Below the pieces are notes generated by a model. The model worked only from the letters and a program-made list of their open reading frames with translations, did no database searches and was not told where the DNA came from. Positions 16,298 to 24,820 of a DNA stretch of 64,000 bases are shown piece after piece (positions within the stretch are counted from its first letter, which is position 1; each line of letters opens with the position of its first letter). The stretch comes from Nocardioides sp. URHA0020 (GTDB lineage Bacteria; Actinomycetota; Actinomycetes; Propionibacteriales; Nocardioidaceae). The DNA is taken from NCBI RefSeq assembly GCF_000620705.1, contig NZ_JIAR01000025.1, positions 69,501 through 133,500 of the forward strand, written 5' to 3'. A program made the position numbers and the translations under genes.

Positions 16298-19200
16298 TCA
16301 CTGGAAGTCGCGCGAGCGGTGCCGGGCCCGGAGGGCACGACCGGCCTCGGGATGCACCTCCTCGATCGGCGCCAGCCGGTCGGCGACCAGGTTGGTGACC
16401 CCGTCCTGGCGCTCGAGGATGCCCCGGATCACCATGCCCGCCGAGCTCGTCGCCACCGACCGGTAGCGCCGCCACACCCCGACCGTGCAGATCACGTTGA
16501 GCATCCCGGTCTCGTCCTCGAGGTTGAGGAAGGTGACGCCGCCCGCCGTCCCGGGTCGCTGACGGTGCGTCACCAGACCGGCGACGTGCACCCGCCGCCC
16601 CGCCTCGGCGGTCGCGGTGTCGCCGACCGCCTTGATCCCCGCCGCCCGCAGGTGGTCGCGCAGCAGCGCGATCGGGTGCACGTCAGGCGTGATCCCGGTC
16701 GCCCAGAGATCGGCCATCGTGGTCTCGACGACGTCCATGTCGGGCAGCATCGGCGCGACCTCGCTGACCCGGATCCCCTCGAGGTGCTCCTCGCTCTCGG
16801 TCCAGCCGGCGTTCCACAGCGCCTGCCTGCGGGAGAGCCCGGTGCCGTCGAAGACGCCGGCCGTGGCCAGCGCCTCGAGCTGCCGCGCGTCGAGCCCGGC
16901 CCGCCGCGACAGGTCCACCTGGTCGGCGAACGGCCGCTCCGCGCGCGCCGCCACGATCCGCTCGGCCACCACCCTGCCGATCCCCCGGACCGAGTCCAGA
17001 CCCAGGCGTACGGCGTACGCCGCGTCTCGTCGGTGCTCCGGTGTCGGGTCGGGCGTGCCCGGCACCCACTCCGTGCGGGTGCCGTCGAGCAGGCACGAGT
17101 CGAGCCCGCTCGGTCCGCGCGACCCCTCCTCATCGACGGACAGCTCCAGGTCGGCCACCGCCCCCGACAGGGACAGGTCGGGACGCAGCACCTCGACGCC
17201 GTGCCGGCGCGCGTCGTGCACCAGCGACTGCGGCGAGTAGAAGCCCATCGGCTGGTTGCGCAGCAGCGCGGCCAGGAACGCCGCCGGGTAGTGCAGCTTG
17301 CACCAGGAGCTCGCGTAGACGAGCTTGGCGAAGGACAGCGAGTGGCTCTCGGCGAAGCCGAAGTTCGCGAAGGACAGGATCTTCAGGTAGATCGCGTCGG
17401 CCTCGGCGCCGACCAGACCCTTGCGCTCCATGCCCTGGTAGAGCTTCTCCTTGATCGACTCGATCCGCTCGACCCCGCGCTTGGAGCCCATCGCCCGGCG
17501 CAGCAGGTCGGCCTCGTCGCGGGTGCAGTCGCCGAGGGTGCGCGCCATGTCCATCAGCTGCTCCTGGAAGAGGGGTACGCCGAGGGTGCGCCCCAGCACC
17601 GGCTCCAGCGACGGGTGCGCGTAGGTGACCTCCTCACGACCCGTCGCCCGGCGTACGTAGGGGTGCACGGCGCCGCCCTGGATGGGACCTGGCCGGATCA
17701 GCGCGATCTCGATCGCCAGGTCGTAGAAGGCGCGCGGGCGCAGCCGCGGCAGGGTGCCGATCTGGGCCCGGCTCTCGACCTGGAAGACGCCGATCGAGTC
17801 GGCGCGGCAGAGCATGTCGTAGACGGCCGGCTCCTCCTTGGGCATCGTCTCCAGCTCCCAGCGCTCCCCCAGGTGCTCCTCGACGATGCGCATCATGTGG
17901 TCGAGCGCACCGAGCATCCCGAGCCCGAGCAGGTCGAACTTCACCAGCCCCATGAACTCGCACGCGTCCTTGTCCCACTGCAGGACGGTGCGCTTCTCCA
18001 TGCGGGCCCGCTCGATCGGCACCACCTCACCGATCGGCCGCTCGGTGAGCACCATCCCGCCGGAGTGGATGCCGAGGTGTCGCGGCGCTCCGAGGAACTG
18101 GTTGGCGAGCTCCACCACGGGAGCCGGTACGCCGTGCTCGCCGTCGGCCGCGACCGCGGTCCAGCTGGTGATCTGCTTGGACCAGGCGTCCTGCTGACCG
18201 GGTGAGTGGCCGAGCGCCTTGGCCGCGTCGCGGACCGCCATCTTGGGCCGGTAGCCCACGACGTTGGCGACCTGGGCGGCGTTGTGGCGACCGTACTTGT
18301 CGTAGACCCACTGGATCACCTCCTCGCGCCGGTCGGAGTCGAAGTCGACGTCGATGTCGGGCTCCTCGTCGCGGTGCTCGGAGATGAAGCGCTCGAAGGG
18401 CAGCTGGTAGAAGACCGGGTCGATCGCGGTGATGCCGAGGGCGTAGCAGACCGACGAGCTGGCCGCGGACCCCCTGCCCTGGCAGAGGATCCGCTGGCTG
18501 CGAGCGAAGGCGACGATGTCGTGGACGATCACGAAGTAGCCGGCGAAGTCCTTCTCCCCGATCACCTTCAGCTCGTGCTCGACCTTCGCCCGCGCCTCCT
18601 GCTCGAGGTCGGTCCCGGCGTAGCGCTGCGCGAAGCCGCGCTCGGTCAGCTCCCGCAGCCAGGTCAGGGGCGTGTGGCCGTCGGGGATGCCGTCCTTGGG
18701 CAGCCGCGGGGTCGCCTTCTGCAGGTCGAAGGCGAGCTCGTCGGCGAGGGTGACCGACCGCGCGACCGCGCCGGGGTGGCGGGCGAACCTGCGCGCCATC
18801 TCGTCGCCCGAGCGCAGGCAGGCGGCGCCCGCCGCCGGCAGCCAGCCGTCCATCTCGGCCAGGCTGCGCCGCGCCCGGACCGCCGCCATCGCCGCGGCCA
18901 GCCGGTGCCCGTCGGGTCGGGCGTGGTGCACGTTGTTGGTGGCGACGACGGGCAGCCCGCGCTCGGCGGCGACCGCGGCGAGCAGGTCGTTGTCACGGCT
19001 GTCGGTGGGGTGCCCACGGTCGGTCAGCTCGACCACGACGTGCTCGCGCCCGAAGAGGCCCGTCAACCGGTCCAGCTCGGCGACGGCGTACGCCGGTCCG
19101 CGGGTGAGCGACTGTCGGACCGCACCCTTGCGACAGCCGGTGAGCACCACCCAGTGCCCCTCGGCCCTCTCCCCCAGCTCGGCGAGGTCGTAGACGGGGC

Positions 19201-19696
19201 GGCCCTTCTCGTCACCGCGCAGCTGCGCGTCGGTGATCGCGCCGGCCAGCCGGTGGTAGCCCTCGACCCCGCGCGCGAGCACCAGCAGGTGGCTGCCCTC
19301 GGGGTCGGCGACGCCGTTCTGCGCACCGGTCAGCCCCAGGGAGAGCTCGGCGCCGTAGATCGTGCCGATCCCACCGTGGAGCTGGGCGGTCTCGGCGAAG
19401 AGCGGCGCCCCGTAGAACCCGTCGTGGTCGGTGATCGCCAACGCGTGCAGGCCGAGGCCGAGCGCCTCCAGCACCAGCTTGTCCGGTCCGCTGGCACCGT
19501 CGAGGAAGCTGAAGTTGGAGTGGCAGTGCAGCTCGGCGTACGGCGTGACGGGGCCGGTCGGCCGGTCCACCTCGACCCGTTCGCGCTTGCGCTTGCGCTG
19601 CGAGATCGGCGCCTCCGGGTCCTGGGGCGTGACGACCCGCCCGGAGAGGCGCTTCTCCAGCTCGCCCCAGGAGATCGAGGGGTTGCTCCAGCCCAT
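16298..19696 (-). CDS. dnaE2: Error-prone DNA polymerase DnaE2
   Basis: This 1132-residue C-family polymerase starts MGWSNPSISWGELEKRLSGR. An N-terminal PHP domain begins about residue 52 (AELHCHSNFSFLDGASGP). The palm carries the catalytic acidic residues in EPDIDVDFDSDRR. A helix-hairpin-helix and an OB domain close the C-terminus. Length and the imuA-imuB context identify it as the DnaE2 mutasome polymerase rather than replicative DnaE1, which is near 1180 residues. It performs translesion synthesis with ImuB and the beta clamp after DNA damage. It follows imuB by 12 bp and shares its LexA-controlled promoter. Confidence 0.95.
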   Translation of the reverse strand: MGWSNPSISWGELEKRLSGRVVTPQDPEAPISQRKRKRERVEVDRPTGPVTPYAELHCHSNFSFLDGASGPDKLVLEALGLGLHALAITDHDGFYGAPLFAETAQLHGGIGTIYGAELSLGLTGAQNGVADPEGSHLLVLARGVEGYHRLAGAITDAQLRGDEKGRPVYDLAELGERAEGHWVVLTGCRKGAVRQSLTRGPAYAVAELDRLTGLFGREHVVVELTDRGHPTDSRDNDLLAAVAAERGLPVVATNNVHHARPDGHRLAAAMAAVRARRSLAEMDGWLPAAGAACLRSGDEMARRFARHPGAVARSVTLADELAFDLQKATPRLPKDGIPDGHTPLTWLRELTERGFAQRYAGTDLEQEARAKVEHELKVIGEKDFAGYFVIVHDIVAFARSQRILCQGRGSAASSSVCYALGITAIDPVFYQLPFERFISEHRDEEPDIDVDFDSDRREEVIQWVYDKYGRHNAAQVANVVGYRPKMAVRDAAKALGHSPGQQDAWSKQITSWTAVAADGEHGVPAPVVELANQFLGAPRHLGIHSGGMVLTERPIGEVVPIERARMEKRTVLQWDKDACEFMGLVKFDLLGLGMLGALDHMMRIVEEHLGERWELETMPKEEPAVYDMLCRADSIGVFQVESRAQIGTLPRLRPRAFYDLAIEIALIRPGPIQGGAVHPYVRRATGREEVTYAHPSLEPVLGRTLGVPLFQEQLMDMARTLGDCTRDEADLLRRAMGSKRGVERIESIKEKLYQGMERKGLVGAEADAIYLKILSFANFGFAESHSLSFAKLVYASSWCKLHYPAAFLAALLRNQPMGFYSPQSLVHDARRHGVEVLRPDLSLSGAVADLELSVDEEGSRGPSGLDSCLLDGTRTEWVPGTPDPTPEHRRDAAYAVRLGLDSVRGIGRVVAERIVAARAERPFADQVDLSRRAGLDARQLEALATAGVFDGTGLSRRQALWNAGWTESEEHLEGIRVSEVAPMLPDMDVVETTMADLWATGITPDVHPIALLRDHLRAAGIKAVGDTATAEAGRRVHVAGLVTHRQRPGTAGGVTFLNLEDETGMLNVICTVGVWRRYRSVATSSAGMVIRGILERQDGVTNLVADRLAPIEEVHPEAGRALRARHRSRDFQ

Positions 19697-19708
19697 CAGA
19701 GGTCCCTG

Positions 19709-21244
19709 TCAGTCATACGCGGCCTCGGTCCACCACGACCCGGGGGCCTCCCAGGTCAGCAGCCACGCCCGGCCGTCGACGCCGACGATCTGGAAGCGCG
19801 CGACCCGGCGCGCACCGGACTCCCACCACAGCTCCTCGACGGGCCACGGTCCGGCCCAGGCCGCGACGGGGTGCCACCCGCCGCGGGGCTCGGGCTGGAA
19901 GCGCGTCGGCTCCCCCAGGACGCCGCCGCGCTCGTCGACCGCGACCGGGCGACCGCCGGGGCCGACGACCTCGGCCGGCCACGGACTGGTGAAGACCCGG
20001 GCCGGTGCGGGCGGCGGGATGCTGCCCGGCCACGGGTGCCCGACCGGTCGCAGCCCGGTCGGGCGCTCACCCCAGGGCACCAGCGCCTGCCGGTCGGCGG
20101 GAGCGCGACCGCCCTGGAGCACCGGCACGACCACCGCCTCGTGGCCGAGCATGCCCTGCACCCGGGCGATGCCGCGCTGGACGCGCTCGTCGGTGCCGCC
20201 CCACAGGCCGTCGGCGTGCACCGCGTCGGGCACGACGGTCACCGGGGTGAAGAGCACCCGGCTGACCGGCGTCCTGATGTCCCCGCCCCGGAACCCTCCC
20301 TGCAGCTGCCAGTGCAGCCGGTCGACCAGGTCGGCCGCGGTGAACCAGCGCGGGTGCAGCCACTCGCGTGCCGACGCGGCGACGTCGTACGACGCCCCCT
20401 CGCAGAACGCCTCGATCCGCACCTCGGTGCAGACCAGCTGCTGGGCGGCCAGTCCGGCGACCACCTGGTCGGCGGTCCGGCGGACGCTGAAGCTGATGGT
20501 CTCGGCGTTGTCGAGCGGTGGCTCGAAGTCGATGTGCCGGGCCAGCTCGGGGGGCGGCGTGCGCGTGGTGAGAGGTACGGCGCCCGCCCCGCCCACCACC
20601 CGGTGCACCCAGGCGACCTTGCCGCCGAACCGGTCGCGCACGGCGGTGGCCGGCAGGTCGGCCAGGTCACCGAGGGTGCGCAGGCCCAGCCGCTTGAGCA
20701 GGCTGATCGCCTCGAGGTCCTCGATCACCTCGACGGGCAGCTCGCGCAGGAACGCCACCGATCCACCCGGTGCGACGACGTGGCAGTCCTGGGCGGTCGC
20801 GTGCCGGGACGCCTGCTCGGCGGTGAAGAGCTCGTCGGCGACGCCGACCCGGCTGTCCCAGACACCGAGCTCGACCAGGCGCTCGGCGAGCAGCGCGGCG
20901 GCGGCCGGCTCGCCACCGCGGGTGCGTGCGGGTGCGCGCAGTGCCGCCATCCCGGGCCGCAGCGGGGCGACCCCGGGATGCTGCTCCTCGACCGCGGCCA
21001 GCACGGTCTCGAAGGTCCGGGCATCGCGCTCCGGCGTCGCGGCGTAGACCTTGAGCTCGGGGCAGCGCGACTGCGCGTCGCGGCGACGCATCCCTCGTCG
21101 TACGCCGAGGGCGCGGGCGGCCGCGTTGCCGGCCTGCACCAGGTTGGCGTGGAAGACCGCGGCCGGGAGGTGCGTGGGCAGCCCCTCGTCGGCCAGCGCG
21201 GCGACCACCGGCCAGTCCGGGCACCAGACGACCATCACACGCAT
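19709..21244 (-). CDS. imuB: ImuB, catalytically inactive Y-family polymerase-like mutasome subunit
   Basis: The 511-residue protein begins MRVMVVWCPDWPVVAALADE. The aligned region in active Y-family polymerases carries the metal-binding Asp in 'VDLDAFF'; here it reads VVWCPDWPV, so the catalytic acidic residues are absent, as known for ImuB. The little-finger region and an HhH-like stretch (LLKRLGLRTLGDLADLP, about 190-206) are present. ImuB acts as a clamp-binding platform that links ImuA' and DnaE2. Its ATG overlaps the imuA stop by 1 bp. Confidence 0.93.
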   Translation of the reverse strand: MRVMVVWCPDWPVVAALADEGLPTHLPAAVFHANLVQAGNAAARALGVRRGMRRRDAQSRCPELKVYAATPERDARTFETVLAAVEEQHPGVAPLRPGMAALRAPARTRGGEPAAAALLAERLVELGVWDSRVGVADELFTAEQASRHATAQDCHVVAPGGSVAFLRELPVEVIEDLEAISLLKRLGLRTLGDLADLPATAVRDRFGGKVAWVHRVVGGAGAVPLTTRTPPPELARHIDFEPPLDNAETISFSVRRTADQVVAGLAAQQLVCTEVRIEAFCEGASYDVAASAREWLHPRWFTAADLVDRLHWQLQGGFRGGDIRTPVSRVLFTPVTVVPDAVHADGLWGGTDERVQRGIARVQGMLGHEAVVVPVLQGGRAPADRQALVPWGERPTGLRPVGHPWPGSIPPPAPARVFTSPWPAEVVGPGGRPVAVDERGGVLGEPTRFQPEPRGGWHPVAAWAGPWPVEELWWESGARRVARFQIVGVDGRAWLLTWEAPGSWWTEAAYD

Positions 21245-21933
21245 CAGGCGACCCCGACGTCCTCGGCGACGGCCGCCTGCTCGAGGCGGTGGTCGCGGAC
21301 CCAGGACTGGTCCTCGGCCGGGAACCACAGCGCCCCGCGGCGCGGCGCCGACGTACCTCTCCTGGCCTCGACGAGCAGGCGGCGGGCGCGGAGGTGGCCG
21401 TGGCCCTGGCCGACTCCGGACCAGGTGGGCTCGCTCGCGGTCAGCCGCACCTCGCAGCGCGGCCACTCACCCCAGACGACCAGGGCGGCGCCGCGCTTGC
21501 GGAGCCGGGCGGAGAGCTTCTCGGCGGCCGAGGGGGCGACCCGGCCGGTGGGTCGCACCAGCACGATGGTCGCGACGTCGACCAGGGCGGCGGCGACCTC
21601 CAGCCACTGCTCGCCCGGGTCGGGCACCAGCACGGTCCGGTCCAGGTCGACGCCCAGGGCGAGCGCAGCCTCCGCGCCGAAGTCGGAGACGCCCACGGCC
21701 GCGCACCAGCCGCCCGCCTGCGACGGGCCGGCCAGCAGCGCCAGCGCCAGGGTCGCGCTGTCGACGGAGTAGCTCGCCCCCGCCCGGAGCTGCACCAGCC
21801 CGGCCAGCGCGGGATGCGTGGCCAGCGGCATCGAGGACATCCCCGCGGGACCGTCCTGCATCCGCGCCATCCGGTGACGCAGCTGCTCCACCGTCTGGAC
21901 GGCGGCTCCGGGGGTATCGACGCGAACGACCAC
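21244..21933 (-). CDS. imuA: ImuA', RecA-like mutasome accessory protein
   Basis: The 229-residue protein has a RecA-like fold pattern with LDRTVLVPDP and VALVDVATIVLVRP strands, but no intact Walker A, as usual for actinobacterial ImuA'. It is the first gene of imuA-imuB-dnaE2. The GTG at 21933 is the only in-frame start consistent with the operator. A GGAG lies directly before it, and the LexA box ends 9 bp upstream, so the transcript leader must be very short. Confidence 0.85.
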   Translation of the reverse strand: MVVRVDTPGAAVQTVEQLRHRMARMQDGPAGMSSMPLATHPALAGLVQLRAGASYSVDSATLALALLAGPSQAGGWCAAVGVSDFGAEAALALGVDLDRTVLVPDPGEQWLEVAAALVDVATIVLVRPTGRVAPSAAEKLSARLRKRGAALVVWGEWPRCEVRLTASEPTWSGVGQGHGHLRARRLLVEARRGTSAPRRGALWFPAEDQSWVRDHRLEQAAVAEDVGVA

Positions 21934-21942
21934 GCTCCATGA

Positions 21943-21958
21943 TCGAACACATGTTCGA
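21943..21958. promoter_or_regulatory. LexA (SOS) box
   Basis: A perfect palindrome TCGAAC-ACAT-GTTCGA matches the actinobacterial/Gram-positive SOS box consensus TCGAAC-N4-GTTCGA. It lies 9 bp upstream of imuA and would repress the whole imuA-imuB-dnaE2 operon until DNA damage. Confidence 0.95.
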
Positions 21959-22056
21959 ACGAGTCAATCGCGGGTCCGGGCTGTCGCCTCAGCAGTCACA
22001 CCCGTCACAGGACATCGGCACTTCACCAACTTCTGGGGCTCTGCAAGGCCCGAGAA

Positions 22057-22092
22057 GTTCAGGGATACCCGGTTAACCGGGTATCCCTGAAC
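22057..22092. terminator. 36-bp perfect loopless palindrome (probable terminator or cruciform site)
   Basis: The segment reads identically on both strands, with arms running GTTCAGGGATACCCGGTT and a centre GGTTAACC. It sits 8 bp past the fadD stop codon and about 100 bp upstream of the LexA box. No T-run follows on the fadD side, so if it is a terminator it is of the actinobacterial type without a U-tail. The interval 21962-22056 otherwise shows nothing. Confidence 0.6.
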
Positions 22093-22100
22093 ACCCCGAC

Positions 22101-23921
22101 TCAGCCGTAGAACGAGTCGATCAGAGCCTTGTTGTTGTCCTCGACGATGTTGCGCTTGACCTTCATCGACGGGGTGAGCTCACCGGACTCGATGGTCAGG
22201 TCGTGGTCGAGGATCTCCCACTTCTTGATCGTCTCCCAGCGGTTGAGCCTGCCGTTGAGCTCCTCGACGTAGTCGCCGACCATGGTGTGCACGGCGTCCG
22301 ACTTCACGACGTCGCCGTACGTCGCGCCGGCCTGGCCGTTCTCCGCGGCCCAGCCCGCCATGGCGTCGGGGTCGAGGGTGATCAGCGCGACCACGAAGTT
22401 GCGCTCGCTGCCGAAGACGAGGAACTGGCTGACGTACGGACAGATCGCCTTGAACTTCGACTCGATCGCCGGCGGGGCGACGTACTTGCCGCCGGAGGTC
22501 TTGAAGAGCTCCTTGATCCGGCCCGTGATCGTCAGGAAGCCGTCGGCGTCGAGGCTGCCCTTGTCGCCGGTGTGCAGCCAACCGTCGGAGGTCAGCGTCC
22601 TCGCCGTCTCCTCGGGCAGGTTGTGGTAGCCCGCCATGATGTGCGGCCCGCGCAGCATGACCTCGTCGTTCTCGCCGATCTTCACCTCGGCGCCCGGCAG
22701 CGCGGGGCCGACGGTGCCCATCTTGTAGTCGTCGGGGTGGTTGACCGTGGCGCCGGCGGCGTTCTCGGTCATGCCGTAGCCCTCGAGGATCAGGATGCCC
22801 GCGGCGTGGAACCACGCGCCGATCTCGGGGTTGAGCGCGGCCGAGCCCGAGATGAAGAACCGCACCCGTCCACCGAAGCGCTCGCGGACCTTGCTGAAGA
22901 CCAGCTTGTCGAAGAGACCGTGCTGCAGGTTCAGCAGCGTGGGCACCGACTTTCCGTCGCGCTTCAGCGCGTCGACCTTGAGGCCGACCTCGAAGGCCTT
23001 CTTGAAGAGCTTCTCCTTCAGGCCGCCCTCGCTGGCCTGCATGGTGACGATCCGGCCGTAGGCCTTCTCGAAGATCCGCGGGGCGGCGCCCATGAAGGTC
23101 GGCTTCACGATGCCGAGGTTCTCCACGATCTTGTCGACGCGGCCGTCGATGGCGGTCGCGAAGCCGCACGCGAGCTGCGCGGAGAGCAGCACCTTGCCGA
23201 AGGAGTGCGCCATCGGCAGCCACAGGAACTGCAGGTCGCTCTCGTCGAGGATCTTCTGCACCTGGATCGCGGTGCCCTCGTAGACCCAGGCCCGGTGCAG
23301 CAGCCGCACGCCCTTGGGGCGACCGGTGGTGCCGGAGGTGTAGATCAGGGTCGCGAGGTGGTCGGGCTCGATCGCGTTCGCCGTCTGCTCCACGATGCCG
23401 GGGTGCGCGGCGAGGTGGACGTCGCCGAGCTTCGCCAGGTCGTCGAGGCCGATCACCCAGTCGCCGTCCGTGGCGCCGTCGAAGGTCACCACCTTGCTGA
23501 CGTGGGGCAGCTCGGCCTTGTTGGCGGTGAGCTTGGCGAGCTGGTCGTCGTCCTCGGCGAACACGACGCGACACTCGGCGTCGGAGAGGATGTACGTCGT
23601 GTCCTCGGCGTTGGTCGTCGGGTAGACGGTGGTCGTCGCTCCCCCGGCGCACATCACGGCGAGGTCGGCGAGGATCCACTCGTAGCGGGTGGCGGACGCG
23701 ATGCCGATGCGCTGCTCGGACTCGATCCCGAGGGAGAGCAGGCCGGCGGCGAGCCGCTCGACGAGGTCGCCGGCCTGGCGCCAGGTGACCGACTCCCAGG
23801 TCTCACCGCGCGGGAAGCGGTAGGCCTCGTGCTCGGCGGACGTGGCGACGCGGTCGAGGAACTGGACCGCGACGTTCTTCGTGAGGTGGTCGACGAAGCT
23901 GGTGTCCTGGGCGGTGGTCAT
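22101..23921 (-). CDS. Long-chain acyl-CoA synthetase (FadD-type AMP-forming ligase)
   Basis: The 606-residue ANL-superfamily enzyme has the P-loop TLIYTSGTTGRPKGV, the motif EGYGMTENAAG, and the hinge region GWLHTGDKGSLDADGFLTITGRIKELFKTSGGKY. Size and motifs match the FadD15-like long-chain fatty acid:CoA ligases of actinobacteria. The reaction activates fatty acids with ATP and CoA for beta-oxidation or lipid synthesis. The ATG is at 23921. It stands alone on the minus strand between the SOS operon and a MOSC gene. Confidence 0.92.
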   Translation of the reverse strand: MTTAQDTSFVDHLTKNVAVQFLDRVATSAEHEAYRFPRGETWESVTWRQAGDLVERLAAGLLSLGIESEQRIGIASATRYEWILADLAVMCAGGATTTVYPTTNAEDTTYILSDAECRVVFAEDDDQLAKLTANKAELPHVSKVVTFDGATDGDWVIGLDDLAKLGDVHLAAHPGIVEQTANAIEPDHLATLIYTSGTTGRPKGVRLLHRAWVYEGTAIQVQKILDESDLQFLWLPMAHSFGKVLLSAQLACGFATAIDGRVDKIVENLGIVKPTFMGAAPRIFEKAYGRIVTMQASEGGLKEKLFKKAFEVGLKVDALKRDGKSVPTLLNLQHGLFDKLVFSKVRERFGGRVRFFISGSAALNPEIGAWFHAAGILILEGYGMTENAAGATVNHPDDYKMGTVGPALPGAEVKIGENDEVMLRGPHIMAGYHNLPEETARTLTSDGWLHTGDKGSLDADGFLTITGRIKELFKTSGGKYVAPPAIESKFKAICPYVSQFLVFGSERNFVVALITLDPDAMAGWAAENGQAGATYGDVVKSDAVHTMVGDYVEELNGRLNRWETIKKWEILDHDLTIESGELTPSMKVKRNIVEDNNKALIDSFYG

Positions 23922-24017
23922 TGACGCTCCTGCAGGGCGGCCGAGATGGTCGGGGATGCGGAGTAACCTAGATCACTCGCCCGACTCGTGGGTAGGCAAC
24001 CCTCAGCGGAGCCCCGA

Positions 24018-24677
24018 TCAGGACCGCGCAGCGGCGTACGCCGCGACCCTGGCCCGCGCCTTCGGCACCAGGTCCGGTACGTCGAGCAGCCGCGGCAGCA
24101 GCTCCGGCTCCCCGTGCAGCGCCCGGAACATCAGCGACACCGTCACGCCGTGACCGGGCGTGTGCAGCACCGAGATCTCCTCACCGCTGCGGAGCTCGCC
24201 GACGCCGAGCACCTTCAGGTACGGCCCCGGCCGGGCCACCTGGGCGAAGCGTCGGACCCACGCCGCGTTGTCGTAGCCGCTGCGGCCCATCCAGGCCTTG
24301 AAGTCGTTGCACGGCGTCCTGATGGAGCGCACCTCGAGCAGCACCTCGCCGATCTGCCAGCGCTCGCCGATCTCGGCCTCGTTGACGTCGATGCCGTGCG
24401 TGGTGAGGTTCTCGCCGAACTGACCGTCGGGGATCTCCTGGCCCAGCTCACCGGCCCACCAGTCGAGGTCCTCGCGGGCGAAGGCGTAGACGGCCTGGTC
24501 GAGGCCGCCGTGGTGGCGCCGGTCCGAGACCTGGTCGCCGTCGAGGCCGAGCGGTCCGACCTGGACGGCTCCCGCGACCGGGTGCTTCGAGATCGACGTG
24601 CGCCCGATCTCGGCCCAGTCCGCCACACGCGGCCTCCCGACGTTGACCGACACCAGGGACGGGGACAGGGGCACCAT
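24018..24677 (-). CDS. MOSC-domain protein (YiiM-like)
   Basis: The 219-residue protein has the MOSC signatures GLDGDQVSDRRHHGGLDQAVYAF, GQFGENLTTHGID and a conserved Cys in RTPCNDFKAWMG. MOSC domains bind sulfur or molybdenum cofactor. YiiM-type proteins take part in reduction of N-hydroxylated compounds in enterobacteria, which is only a hint here. A GAGGAT hexamer lies 6 nt upstream of the ATG, consistent with a leaderless start. It is divergent from the exopolysaccharide fusion gene, whose GTG is 143 bp away. Confidence 0.88.
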   Translation of the reverse strand: MVPLSPSLVSVNVGRPRVADWAEIGRTSISKHPVAGAVQVGPLGLDGDQVSDRRHHGGLDQAVYAFAREDLDWWAGELGQEIPDGQFGENLTTHGIDVNEAEIGERWQIGEVLLEVRSIRTPCNDFKAWMGRSGYDNAAWVRRFAQVARPGPYLKVLGVGELRSGEEISVLHTPGHGVTVSLMFRALHGEPELLPRLLDVPDLVPKARARVAAYAAARS

Positions 24678-24820
24678 GCACCCATCCTCCCGCGCCGCCG
24701 CCAGGACCAGAGGAGATCTTGCGGATCACCCACGTTTCACCCTCCCGCTCCCGGGCACGGTGACCCTGGGCGGCATTGCCTCCCGGGCACCACATCGAGC
24801 TTTTCCGGGGGGACTAGCAC

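Noticed and set aside
16298..19696. Intein in DnaE2
   Set aside because: The length (1132 residues) is normal and no splice-block motifs are seen.
16298..21933. Horizontal transfer of the imuA-imuB-dnaE2 operon by the flanking palindromes
   Set aside because: The second palindromic copy ends before dnaE2, codon use matches the neighbours, and this operon is widespread in actinobacteria.
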